Assembly: GCA_013365365.1 (NCBI GenBank)
Contig: JABVXU010000313.1
Location: 1 to 64,000, forward strand
Reading direction: 5' to 3'
Length of the DNA: 64,000 bases
From: Cruorifilaria tuberocauda
Lineage: Eukaryota > Nematoda > Chromadorea > Rhabditida > Onchocercidae
Shown: positions 24,502 to 39,365 of the stretch, one piece after another
Numbering within the stretch: the stretch's first letter is position 1
Layout: each line of letters begins with the position of its first letter
Made by a program: the position numbers and the translations under genes
The notes under the pieces: generated by a model
Seen by the model: the letters and a program-made list of their open reading frames with translations, nothing else
The model's database searches: none
Told to the model about the DNA's origin: nothing

Positions 24502-25932
24502 ATGGATTATTTATTGCCACCTGAAGAAGTATCACCAAGCGAAGCAATCATTCGACAACGCATTAATTTTTGCTTTCGATTCATAATTGCTTTATTTTTT
24601 AATTATCAAACATTCGACTTCTTATTTAGTCCAATTTGGATTCATGGATATATTTGGTATGAAATTTATTATTGAACTTTTAAATGTTCCATTTTTTTCA
24701 TTTCAGATATTTTACTTTAAGCGGCTTCATAAAATTTGGATATATTGCAAAATTATTCATTTCTTATAATCGATCAAACCTCAAGCAAACTTTTTTTTTT
24801 TAAAAAAAAAAATCAAACACAATTAATTTACGCAAACAATTTTTTAAACTTCGTCACATTCTATTAGATCACAATGACAATAATTTTAATTTAAGAAATT
24901 GAAGCTAATTTCAAAAAATGAAATTTTGATTAAGTAAATCATTTAAAGTATTGAATTAAATTTTGTTTCCTATCTAATAATTAATAACAATTATTATATT
25001 AATATTATAGATAGAATGATATGAAAATAAAAGTTAAAATTTTCAAAGAAGTAAATTATAAAACTTACAAATTTTAGAATTTTAGAATCCAACTAACGGA
25101 CCTGAAATTTTTCAAAGTTGTATTGAAGTCATCTAAATGATGAATTAATATTTGATTGAAGCAGACATCCTGAAATGCTTCGTTTGATTTTGTGTTAGGA
25201 TAAAATGAAGTCATAGCTCAATGAATGTAGGAGTGCTTTCCGTAAAGAGAAAGAAGTTTCAGGTCACTGAATCAGAAAACTGACCTGGAAGTTAGCAGTA
25301 AATCAGCTGGTGATATCCTTCAACATCAGTTATCAGTTTGCGGCTATTCAGAGCGTATCATTTATTCCACTCTTCTTGTCTTCATGATATGGATCTTCTT
25401 ACTGTAAGCTTATTAAATCATTCGAAATAATTCGAAGTAAAGAGAAAGAAAAGAAAAGAAGGAATTACTTAAAGTTTATAAGAAAGTAAAGTTACTCAAG
25501 TATCTTTCAGTAATTCCGGTTTTCGGAATAAAAATCGGACAGTCTGGCAGCTTTTGCAACTTTCCGTAATGATCGGAGTGCTTACTGCAAATTTACGTTT
25601 CCTACAAATAAAACAACGTTTGTATTCAGCCATACACGAAGGATTTTACGCATATCTTGTAACCTTCATTACAGGTTATATAAACTTTTAGTTAAAATGA
25701 AATTGCATCAAATTAAAGTTAAATCATTTCAAGTAGAATTACCTTATGATTAATACCAAAATTATTTGCAATAAATAAACATCAAAGTAGTTATTTACCT
25801 TTTTTTTCAGGATTAGTACTAACATTACAAGTAAACGAAAGATTTAACACTTCGAGTATGGAAGTGAAACCGGATAACAGGTCTTCGATCGTAACGTCGA
25901 ATCTAGAGTCGGCGACAAAAAAGTTGTTGTAA
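24502..25932 (+). CDS. Small four-transmembrane-helix protein, unknown family
   Basis: This gene was found by exon joining; its exons are mostly too short to stand out alone. Exons 24502–24656, 25263–25403, 25511–25674 and 25811–25932 join in phase (phases 2, 2, 1) to give 193 aa. The start ATG follows an acceptor (ATTCCAG at 24486) by a 15-base leader, as expected for trans-splicing. The N terminus is MDYLLPPEEVSPSEAIIRQR. Predicted helices are near residues 22–42 (INFCFRFIIALFF), 80–97 (IIYSTLLVFMIWIFLL), 108–128 (WQLLQLSVMIGVLTANL) and 138–156 (FYAYLVTFITGLVLTL). The soluble loop between helices 1 and 2 has two Ser/Asp-rich segments. The C-terminal tail is hydrophilic, rich in Ser and Lys. 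Topology resembles tetraspan proteins, but I see no claudin, tetraspanin or MARVEL signature and do not recognise the family. Confidence 0.72.
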
Positions 25933-27229
25933 TTAAGTGAGAATTAATTCAATTCAAGAATTATTTATGACGAGAAACCTGTATTTCAGGTAAAATCCAT
26001 TTCCAATGATACAGTATTATCTGTTTAATATAAATATGAAGAATTAAGTATCAAAAATTCAATTTATTTGTTTGCTTAAAAACGATTTCAATTTTTTATT
26101 TGCAATTCCAATTAATTAATTTTATGCAATGAACTTTCTTAACTTAAGAATATTGTAATATATTCTAAGTAACTGAAATGATAACAGATGTTCATTTACA
26201 ATATTCATTTCCATTCAAACCTTATATGAACGAGTAAAAGTAAAGTACAACTACAATCATCGGTTACAATTTCACAAAATATATTCTTTAAACTGTATTA
26301 GAAAAGATTTATTATAGATTTTATTAGCATCTATGCGTGATAAGTATATTACTGTAATTGTTGAAACTCTGTTCGTAGCTAAATAAAAGCATTTCAATTT
26401 TCAATCCATGCAATTTAAGATTCGAACTAAAAGTTTAATTTTTAATTGATTTCCTAAATTGATTTACTTGTTATATATCGAGTTATTGTGAAAAAATCTT
26501 TAATAAAACTTCGCAAAATTTCATGGAACATTTTTAAAACTGTAATTTATCCTAGAATTACATATTTATCATTGAGCTTCTAGGATAACAATGATAAAAA
26601 TGATTATCATTTTGAGCTACTTCGAATTACTTTTTAACTAAATTAATTCGTTATATTTGATTGGCTGGTGAGAATGGATGAAACGATTGAACAAATTAAT
26701 AGTTAAATACAGTTAGATCACATTTAAGACAATGATGAAGTCGAAAATTACCTAAATAGGTTGTAATTGATCATACAATATATCAAGGATATCAAGGATT
26801 CAATCATTTTTGAATTAACTCTGAATTGTCTTAATACTGAATGAAAAAGTTAATATCGAATTTAATACTGAATTATAATTCCTTTCTTTTTTCTGTTTCA
26901 GTTTTACTGATATTGAAAATAATTCAGATTACTAAAATTGTTTGTAAAAACGATCAAATTATTAAAATGAAAAATAAAATAACTCTAATAATCATAATCA
27001 TTAATTTGATAATCACTCTTTTTCTCAAATTATTTCAATAAGAATTTCAGGTGTAATTTCAATAATGAAAGATGAGATAGATGTCTGACCGTGATGATGA
27101 TTAGTTAAATGGCCTAATATTTTATTTAGCCTTATCCACTTCTTTCCTGTTGCCTCGTCATCACTGATATACTCAAATCTACCATTAATGATTAACCAAA
27201 AACTGAATTTGAAATTGAATCCATCACCA
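25933..27229. other. Intergenic region between membrane protein gene and collagen A 3' end
   Basis: The two genes are convergent. No exon is supported. A minus-strand AATAAA at 27126–27121 lies 104 bases beyond the collagen A stop codon and is a good polyadenylation signal. The rest is AT-rich with poly-A tracts. Confidence 0.5.
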
Positions 27230-28818
27230 CTACTGATAACCATCACGTCCTCTTTCTTCTTCATTGGCATCTTTTGGACCGTAATTGTCCACTAATTCGA
27301 CATGTTCCGCTATCCGAGGTTGAGAAATAGACGGATTCAGGAGAATAACCGAGTCGACATTCTGACAAACACATATTCCCGGTTCTCCTGAAATTAACTT
27401 TCCCAAAGAGATCATGAAAAGGAGGATCGAAATAACAAGAATACAAATTTCAATCTGTTCCAAATTCTATTTTTGCCGCTTATATAAACTTACCTGGTGG
27501 TCCTTGTTCACCTGGCGGACCTTCTGGACCGGGATATCCGGGCTCGCCTGGTTCACCTGGTAAGCCTGGCCAACCACGTTCGCCTTGTGGTCCTAAAATT
27601 AGTCTGTCTTGTTTGCGATACAATTTATGTAATAAGAGGGAGCTTTCAAAGAAAAATAAACTGGCCTGTCATTCCATTTCGACCAGGTAGTCCTGGAAGG
27701 CCAGGAGCGCCAACGGGTCCAACTGGTCCTGGATCCCCAGGTGGGCCTTCTTTAAGTTCACCTTCTGGTGTTGGGCCCTTATCACCTGGCATACCTGGAC
27801 CGCCTTGAAAACCTGGTGGACCTTGTGGTCCCGGTTCACCTGGTGCACCATCTTCACCATCTTTACCTAAAAAAAATTAAAAATGAAATCGGAGTATACA
27901 ACGAAAGAAAGCTCTTTGAATAAATTTAAATTAAACCTACCTTTTGCTCCAGGTTCACCAACTGGACCTGGATCACCCGGAAATCCAGGCCAACCTTTGA
28001 TACCCGGAGGACCTTTTGGACATGGGCGACACGGTGGAGGTGGTCGATTTATGTGTATTGGACATGTCTGGTTTGGAGTTGTTCCAGGAATACCAGGTCT
28101 TCCTGCTGGTCCTGGAGCTCCAGGTTTGCCCGGTGCACCTCCTGCACCACGTGGTCCTGGTGGACCAGGAATACAGCAACCTGGACATTCTGTTTCAATT
28201 GGTACACCGGCTACTTCATCCACCATGGAATTCCCGTGAAGCTGATTCAATCCCTGCAAAAAAAAGAAATAAGAAATCATATTCTAATAATTAACAAACA
28301 TCTACAGCCAACAAGGAAGAATTACCAGTATTAGGAACATTTATTCAAGAACCAAGAATCATAAAAAATAACCTGATAATCATCACTCTGATCATAAGTT
28401 TGACGTTTCGTCCTATTTAAAGCATTGTATGATTTGCCTCGTTCAACTTCCAGTAACGCTTCTTCATTTGAATGCTATAATTTAGTAATGATACATGCCT
28501 AAATTACTGAAATCAAATTTCAAACAAAAAGAAACTTTAAAACTTTACATCTTTTATTGATCGAATTATGTAGTAAATTTCCTTGGAAAAAAAAAGTTTA
28601 ATTTAAGAAATAAGAAAAATTTTTTTCTAATAATTTACCTCGCAGAATAGCATTCCATTATCAACATAATCAATGGTTGCTTGAACATTATTGTACATGA
28701 GAGGTAATGCAATGCATAAAATTAAAAGTGATAAGAAACTACAAGCAATTTGTAGACCGGTGACAAAGTGATACATCCGTTGTCGCATTGTCTGAACTGA
28801 TAGGTAGGACGGTTCCAT
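27230..28818 (-). CDS. Nematode cuticle collagen A
   Basis: Exons 28818–28639, 28474–28373, 28253–27941, 27866–27666, 27592–27494 and 27387–27230 join in phase to give 350 aa. The first exon is a typical nematode cuticle collagen N-terminal domain with a membrane anchor ([20 protein letters not shown]). A subtilisin-type processing site, NRTKR|Q, lies in exon 2. Gly-X-Y blocks then run with short breaks flanked by cysteines (CPGCC, and CRPCPK after a PPPP stretch). The chain ends in CVCQ and a 45-residue acidic tail ending GYQ. Such collagens are secreted by the hypodermis, cleaved, trimerised and cross-linked into the cuticle. An acceptor (ATATAG) ends one base before the start, consistent with trans-splicing. 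Exon 4 appears to end at a GC donor (ACAG|GCCAGT); a GTCGAA alternative 18 bases earlier also keeps the Gly register. Confidence 0.93.
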
Positions 28819-28928
28819 GCTATATTAAATCTTACTTATCATTCATTTGATAAATACCTCTTTAAATTTATCAAATATCTAATCATAATTAAATATTTTC
28901 ATTTAAAATTAAAAAACCATAGATAGGG

Positions 28929-30586
28929 TCAGATAAAAATCAATTTAATAAATAAGAAAACCTTTCGGTGCTCTCGTATTGCTTCATAATGTTTAAATGA
29001 ATTCAACCAATTGGTTGATTTTGGTCCACTTTTTGTCTCAGTTTTGATTAACTGGCAATTATAGGCTGATTTTACAAGATTGTACGATGAACGATGGCCT
29101 AAAAAGATTTAACTTTAAGTTTAAAAAAAAATTAAAATATGAATTAAAATTAAATTAAATTATTATCAAATTAAAAATTAAATTAAAAAAATACCTAAGA
29201 GAGAAATATAATAAATCAAAAAACTTTTTTTGGTCAATAAAATATGATTCAATTTTCCATTCTCTCTACTTTATACATAAAAAAATTTTAATACTGAAAT
29301 GTATAAAATTAAACTTTGAACTTTGAACTCGTAGTTCATCAAATAATAGCAGGGGATAGTGAGACTATTCGATTAATAAAATATATCTAAAGAGACAAGT
29401 CGTCGAATTGTTGACAATTACGGAAATTACGGTAGAATGAAGCATAAGCAGGAATTCAGGATTGTATGAGGAAGGATAAACCTGTTTGAAAGGCGCTAAT
29501 TCGTCGTACACAAAATTTTCCAAATTTTCTAATTAATTCTCGGCCTGTTTTACGTTTGCTTTCTTTGCTATCACCTTGTGTTGACTTTGTTATTTTCACT
29601 TTACGCACGTCGTTTTCTAACTTTCTGAATTAGTTCTTTTAATTAAATTCAAAAATTTTTTTTCTTGACAAAAATCAGAAAAGCAGTAAAAATAGTTTGA
29701 GATAAAATTTTACCTAAAAACAGTTGAAATTCAAATTTTTTGATAGAAGTTGAAGATTTCAATTAAATTATTTACTTATTGTTATTTTTTGTTGTTTGAT
29801 GAAGCCTTCTTTCGTGTTTGACTTGCTTAACAGTTCGCCGTTTCTTAAGTTCACTTTTCTCCGATTTCTCTTTACACCTTTGTAAGCTAACCTTTTCACT
29901 GCTTTCAGAAGTGAACTTTCGTCTATCGTGCTGCAAAACTTATGATCCGATATCAGAACTTATGATCATGATATCAAAACTTTTAGCTTATAATTATGAT
30001 ATTCTACATTCAAGCATCATTTAGAAAAAAAATTACTGTTGTAATTTAAATTCCACTTTAAAACTTAACTGTATAAATTCATTATAACATGATATATTTT
30101 GTATAATAAAATTTGATGATAAGGAAATAATTTAATTTAATTATCAGTCACATTTCATATTTCATTCAACTACATTTAATGTAAAATAACTGCATGCTTT
30201 TAATTCTCATGAATTAATTTCGTTAATTTAAATTATCAATTTTAGATAATAAAAATATTTGTAACGTAATTTAATTCTTAAAGAAATGTAAACAAAAATA
30301 ATTTTCAAAATGAAAAATATCGAAATTAGAATAGAATGCATAAAATTACCTTTTTCGAAATACGATCTGATCTTTTAGCAAGATTAAGTGCGAATTTCGC
30401 AGTTGCCGCAAATGTAAAATCGCTAGATGTTGATGATACAATAATTGGCTTTGATATTTTTGTGGTGATGATATCTTCAACGGTATCACTTTCTGGTTTA
30501 TCGATATCTACCGTTAACGGTGGTGCTGCTGCTGCTGGTGCTGTTGGTGACACTGATTGCCCTATACGATGAGCAGGTAGTGACAT
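28929..30586 (-). CDS. Lys/Arg-rich four-exon protein, or extra 5' exons of collagen A
   Basis: Exons 30586–30350, 29930–29776, 29624–29482 and 29098–28962 join in phase to give 224 codons. If the last exon runs on to the TGA at 28931–28929 the product is 234 aa. It begins MSLPAHRIGQSVSPTAPAAA, becomes very basic in exons 2–3 (for example SEKSELKKRRTVKQ), and has no signal peptide or membrane helix. It lies directly upstream of collagen A on the same strand. Splicing straight into collagen A from the exon 4 end would break the frame. A weak alternative donor inside exon 4 (AATTG|GTTGAA) would fuse the two in frame and give the collagen a long cytoplasmic N terminus. A separate gene is the simpler reading. 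I do not recognise the family. Confidence 0.55.
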
Positions 30587-33500
30587 TCAGTGTTAACGGT
30601 ACGACGACCTAAATTATCAATTTAATGTATGCCAGGTCAACCCAAATCAACTTCCTCTTATTCATCGTTAACTCATCTCACTTTATCATTCGCTAAATTA
30701 AGTTAAAGTATGAATTTTTAGAATGAAATTTAAGAATTCCGGAAGAATTGATGAGATAAAATAGAATTTAAAATGCATGGGAAAATTTGAATAGAAAGGT
30801 TGTTCAAGGTCACTTGATCTATTTATAACGGAGAAATTAACAAGTAATTTAGAATGGTAAAAAAAAAAGAATTCAATAAAACTTTCTATGAATAATACAG
30901 AGAAACTGTTCGGTTGAATACAATACATTGTATTGTACTGTATTTGAACGGTCAATAAACTCATCTACCTCTCTTTTCCCTCATTCTTTGCTAGAAAATA
31001 CCACGAATATTTGACCTGATAAAATTTATTAGTCTTTTCAGATGAACTTTCGATTAATTTGATTCGTGAAAAAATTTTTATTCTTTGAGGAATTTACTGA
31101 ATTATCAAGGAAATAACTTGAGGTTTAGTTAGAGAAAGTTAAAAGAAGTTAATTTCTGAGGTGCATTATGGAATGAAAACATATCAGATACTGTCAAAGT
31201 AAAGTTGGATATTTTGCAAATATTAGTATTCGTCACATTTAACTCTTCAAATTTCGGAAGGAACTGAAAAATTAAAGTATAACTGACTTTATTGAAGTAA
31301 TTGAAGTATAACTGACTTTATAAATTTCAAACTCTCTCTTCTGAACTGATGTTCAACAGTATTTGATGATGTTTTCCGAGAACTTAAATTGTAATATTAC
31401 TCTCAACATACTATAAGTTAACTTTACAAATTTTTATTTATACAACGTCTTTTACAAATTAAGCATTTTAGCAAACTGATAATTCAAATGGATCCAACAA
31501 AATCTCATAATTTAAAGTTAAGTGAATTCGAGTTACTGCAAGTTATTAACGTTCAATCTCAACACATCTGATTGATCATTTAAAATGCAATCAATAATTT
31601 TTCAATAACGGAAATTATTCATTGGTAATAAATACTGAAAAAAAAGTAAGCTAAATTCAAGTTTTAACATTAAAGAAAAATTTGCAGTTAAATACAATTT
31701 TAAAAAAATATACAAATGATTACAAGAATTAAGTTTACTAAGTATGAATGGAAAATAACGATGGAACATAGGTGAAAAGTTAATTATACACAAATAGAAT
31801 TTACATTTTTTATTTTCATACTATGAAATGCTATACTGAATAATCGACGGATGATTTTAAATAGATAAATTCAGGTAGATAAGATCAGTTAAGAAATTAT
31901 GTATGACCTAAAATTATGATTGGTTCTTATCAAATGTACCAGAAAGTTCCTTCACCTTCATTGATTATTCAAATGTGAATAATTGAACGAATTTGAAAGC
32001 ATAATTTGAGATTTTAATTTTTTTTTCTCCTCCCTACAAAGAAGGGATATCATTTCTATCGTTTGGTTCTTATCATTCCATTTTATCAATAAAAGTTTTG
32101 CACCGTTCTTCAACAATTATTTTATTGTATTTATATTTGGCACAGTTGAATTTTAGAGAAATTTGTCTTTTTTTTTTCGAAATCGGAGCAGATGTTTCAC
32201 AAAAATCTGATATTGTAATGAAACCAATAATTTGTAATTTAATCGAATTAAATCAATCTTTCTCTCTCTCTCTCTCTCTCTCTCTCCCTTTTCTCTTTCC
32301 ATCCCTCTCTCTCACTCTCTCTCTCTCTAGGTCTCTATCTCATCGGATCTATTTTGTGGTCGAGAAAAAATTCTCGAAAAATTTTAAAATTATGTGGATT
32401 TTAGAAGGAAAGAATTTTCAAAACCGAATCAATAAATTTTCAGACATAAAAAAGAAAATTTCAAAATTAAATCTAATCAAAGAATATTTCTATTAAAGAT
32501 AATCTTTCTTATTTTGATAAGAATGATTAATGTATCGATTGATATTTTATTATTTATGAATGAATTATTTTGCTTCAATTTTTTAATGACTAAATTTAAT
32601 AACTCATTAATTAGTAAATTCATTAAATTCCATTTGCAAAATTTCATATTTTGTTCATTCGAAATTGTTATTAATTTCAGGAATCGGAATGATTTATGCC
32701 AGAAAATTTTCCGGAAACTCTTAGCTATTTTTATTTTGACAGAAAACACGCATATCAGTTTTTGGTTACTTAACGATATCAAATATCATTAACTTACTTT
32801 TGATATCCGTATCAGTTGAATTCATTAATTAAACGGTTTCAAATCACATCAGTTTCGACCATTTTGTTACTCTAAACAAAGTTTACACTTTTGTAATGCA
32901 TTAAATTTATTATAGTATAGCTCTGAATGGACATGAATGTAAACTTTAGCATGATAAATCACAATTGTACAATGCAATATTTCGTGATAAGTGATAAGAG
33001 GTAAGACAAAGTATTAGCATTTCATCGCTGTTCTCAATCATAGAGCATTTCTAAATTAAAATTTATCACTGTTCAAAAAATATTAATCCAAAAATTGTCA
33101 AAGAATACAATCTGAGGACTTTTTAGACTTAGAATTACCCTCGGAAGAAGAATAAATCAATAAAAACAAGGTTATTTTTAAAATACAAATATTGATAAAT
33201 TAGAAAAAGTAGTGAGGAACAAAAGTTATTTAAATAAAATATAATTTGTAAATTACTGGATTGCTGGAATTTTTGAAGCAATATGAGCAAATGTAATTAA
33301 TATTAGAATAATCTGAAATTAATGATAAGATAAATAGTTACAATAGAGCTACTTATGGCTATATTTAAGTTAAAAAGTATCAAAGTAAAACAAAACAAAT
33401 AGCGTAGATGAAAATGTTCAATCTATTTCACTAATTATTCAAAAAAAGAAAAAAATCCCATTTTTTTAAAGCATTTGAATTGATTTAGGAAAATGATTAA

Positions 33501-33627
33501 GTAGGGTTGCAATTTTGCAAGTTTTAGTAGTAAGAGTAAGAGCTAAAAGTAAGAGTAAGAGCTACCCGTGCATACTGCAATACTAATGCATGCATGGCAG
33601 TATCATTCACAAACAGAGATTATATTA
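30587..33627. other. Intergenic region between the two collagen loci
   Basis: There is no supported gene. It contains a CT microsatellite (32258–32329) and AT-rich DNA with a short imperfect palindrome (TACAATACATTGTATTGTA near 30923). The plus-strand frame 32098–32496 is mostly the translated CT tract, and the pair of frames at 32477–32792 are AT-rich random openings. Confidence 0.5.
32258..32329. repeat. CT microsatellite
   Basis: A near-continuous (TC)n tract is interrupted by CCCTTTTCTCTTTCCATCC in the middle. On the minus strand, which carries the neighbouring genes, it is a GA tract, so it could act as a GAGA-type element upstream of the unit at 30586. This is inference. Confidence 0.85.
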
Positions 33628-36492
<2,865 letters not shown>

Positions 36493-37987
36493 CTCCCTCT
36501 CTAGGGAGTTTCTTCTCTTCAACAATTTTGATCCTAAAATTTCTATTTTAAATTAATCTCTTTTCTTTTTTTTTGCTCATGAAATTTCAAAAATACATCA
36601 GCGATTAAAATTCTTTTTTAACTTTTAAACATTCAAATTATATTACCTATGAATAATTAATTCTAGTATTCAATAACATTCATTTACGAATTAAAAAAAA
36701 AAACTCTTTTCAAAGCAAATAAATGAGTAAAATTTTTTAACGTAAGAAAATATCAAACAAAACACATTAACTTTTTTAACTTTAAAAAATATGGTAAAAT
36801 GTTTATTTCAATTTCATTACTGATTACTCATGTTAAGTTAATGTGGTAGGTAAGTAAAAGCACGAAAACTCCAATCCTACTAAACTTTATCATGAAGATG
36901 AAAAAGGTAATGCTAACAGAGTAATTTTATTTTTAGCCGAGTTAATTATGTTAAGATTTATTCCAATATCTTGTCTCCTAATAACTTATGGCTCATTTTT
37001 GTTTTAGCCAATTAATGTAGATTGCATTAATTACATTAAAATTCATTTCAATACCTTGGCTCCTAAATAAGTAGCTCATATTTGGACATAGAATGATATT
37101 ATACTGAAATTATATTTTACTTTAAATTATCTAAAAAATTTCTAATGTCATGACTAAGGTCATTCTTAAATTCTAAAATATTTAATGTTTTGTTTACTCG
37201 GAAATTTTAAAGTTCCATTAATTAGCGTAATTAGTAGGAAGAGTAAAGAGAGGGTGGAAAATATGACTGCAAGTTTTATTACAATAAATGGAAATGAAAA
37301 AAAAAAAGAAATTGTTACACAGGAAAAATATTATTATCATTTTGTGATGGAAGAAAAGTGTATTTGGGAAAAAAAAGGGACATTTACTCGAATTTTGTTA
37401 CAAATCGCATCTGACCGCTTTCTTTACGTCATCGATCACTTCGGTAATCACGTCGTCATTCCTTAATTTAGGTATTCCGCTTTTAAGAAATACGATAGAA
37501 ATGGATCGGTAAGAGGATTTTTCTTTTTTTTTTTTTGGTATCCGGAGAAAACCGATTAATTTTTTTGAAAATCCAGTCTTTGAATGATCACTTCAGTAAT
37601 TTTCTATCAACTTGATAGTGTGACATTCGACCTCCGAAAGAAATGACAGAAACTATTTTCGGACGAAATTTCGGATGAAAAATGTTTTAAATTTGTTTTA
37701 TAAATTTTGCAAAATTGTTTTAAAGCAAATTTATAATTGTCAGATTAAATATCGCTGTTTGTGGGAGTAAATTTGAGTGATCAGGAAAATCAAAACCGAA
37801 CTAAAATTTGAAATTTATATTTGAATAGATAATTTTGAGAGGTTTGCAGAGTAGCTAATCAATTATTAGCAAATCAAGAGAAGAAATTCTTCATTTAAAA
37901 TTATATACTATCAATATATACAGTATAACAAATAGATGAATTCTATATATCAAATTCAATTGATATTAGAAATTATACAGTAAATGG

Positions 37988-38037
37988 ATACGGTCGGCTA
38001 CAGTTCCGAAAAATACGGTTGGTTACAGTTTCGAAAG
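37988..38037. repeat. 25-bp tandem duplication
   Basis: ATACGGTCGGCTACAGTTCC begins at 37988 and recurs at 38013 as ATACGGTTGGTTACAGTTTC. The two copies abut with no spacer. Confidence 0.8.
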
Positions 38038-39182
38038 TTTCAGGTAACTAAATGCGATTCTATTGATTTATGTGAAAAGAAGCAAAAATTCGTTAGTATT
38101 TTATTTTAAATTCAGTATGTTAATCAATTGATAACATAAACTAACTGTTATTCAGAAGCAAAGATTATTATTGTACAAAATTTTTTTTCCTTTTATTCAA
38201 ATTTCAAAATATTGCTTTTCAATTAAAAAAAAAACCTTATTAGGATCTGGCAAATAGTGAGAAGTTAAGACGTTCGAAGTGAGGGATGAAAATTGCGGAA
38301 TAGCAATGTTCAGGTAAGATAAGTTAGACGTGAGATTGATAATGAAGCACGTCGAATAGCGTAAAAGGAAAAATGAATGTTATGCAGGATGAATGGATAA
38401 GGCGTTACGGGTCTCTCTGCTCGTGTAACAATTGCGCTGATGACCTATAAAGCAGTGTAATGGGAAATGACGGGAGTAATTATCATCAAAATCCAAATTC
38501 GGCTCTTATCTTCTTATTTCAACCGGGTACTCCTCAGTCAGTCAGTTTCCTAAAATTGAAGGGCCGATGAACTTGTGTTTGCGCAATTCAAGAAAATCGT
38601 ACGTCCTATCATAAGACATTATCAAAAACTACTCCCCCAGATCACTCCTTTATCATCCTATCATTTATTTTCAGTTATCAATCAAACACTGCACAGACTG
38701 TCTTCCAAACTAATTGAAATATTCAAGTGGCGTATCGAAGAACCAAAAAATACTAAATTGCAAAATAGAAAATTAAACAATTTAAATTAAATAGATTGAG
38801 TTTGAACTAAAATATTTCAAATATTCCTTCAAAAAAAAAGAAAGCATAAAATTAAAATTAAAATTTTCTATTCAATAGTTTTTTTTTTCGTTCGAAAATA
38901 GTTGTGATAATTCGATTAAAAAAAAATCCCAAATCTTTTTTCTAATAAACTTAATGATGGAAATAATTTCTTACTAAAAAGAATTTCTTAATTAATTATC
39001 GCGGAGATTTGAGAGTTTTGTACTTTCATAAGGAAATTTACTCAATCATTTTGATACAAAAACCAAATGACGAATTTGCAGATTATTGAAATTTCGATAA
39101 AAATTTAAAAGAATTCATCAATATGATAATTTTGAAATGTGGTAATTGATTGATTTGATATCACGGATATCAGGAATTTTGC

Positions 39183-39365
39183 TCAGTGATTCTCGAAAAT
39201 GTGATTCTCGAGAACTGCCCCGGTATCTTCTTTGAATGTAACAGGACCCATAGTGTCCAGACTGGTTTGTTGAAACGGTTTAGAATTTGTTAATCTGGAT
39301 CTCGGTAAATAATATCTCAAAGTTCTGTTATTACCATTCACTATGGAATTGATAATATATTGCAA
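39183..39365 (-). pseudogene. Relic of BEL/Pao retrotransposon integrase
   Basis: A 60-codon minus-strand frame contains LPRSRLTNSKPFQQTSLDTM followed by GPVTFK. BEL/Pao integrases carry, just before the catalytic core, a segment of the form LP-x2-R-V-x2-S-R-P-F-x3-G-L-D-Y-x-G-P-L. The spacing here matches: R-x-x-x-S-K-P-F, then LD, then GP. The Tyr after LD is Thr here, and no flanking protease, reverse transcriptase or LTR was found. It is therefore a short decayed remnant of an old insertion. Confidence 0.6.

Noticed and set aside
27497..28334. Several plus-strand open frames with Gly/Pro/Trp-rich translations
   Set aside because: They are antisense shadows of the collagen A Gly-X-Y exons, which have matching splice sites and register on the minus strand.
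32098..32496. 132-codon plus-strand frame with Ser-Leu repeats
   Set aside because: Largely the translation of a CT microsatellite.
37185..37463. 93-codon plus-strand frame
   Set aside because: No splice sites, family resemblance or leader acceptor; the same DNA can also be read as a short minus-strand terminal exon, so neither is supported.
38540..38790. Plus-strand frame with VRPIIRHYQKLLPQ
   Set aside because: Composition is somewhat coding-like, but there is no ATG near its start, no acceptor and no recognised family.
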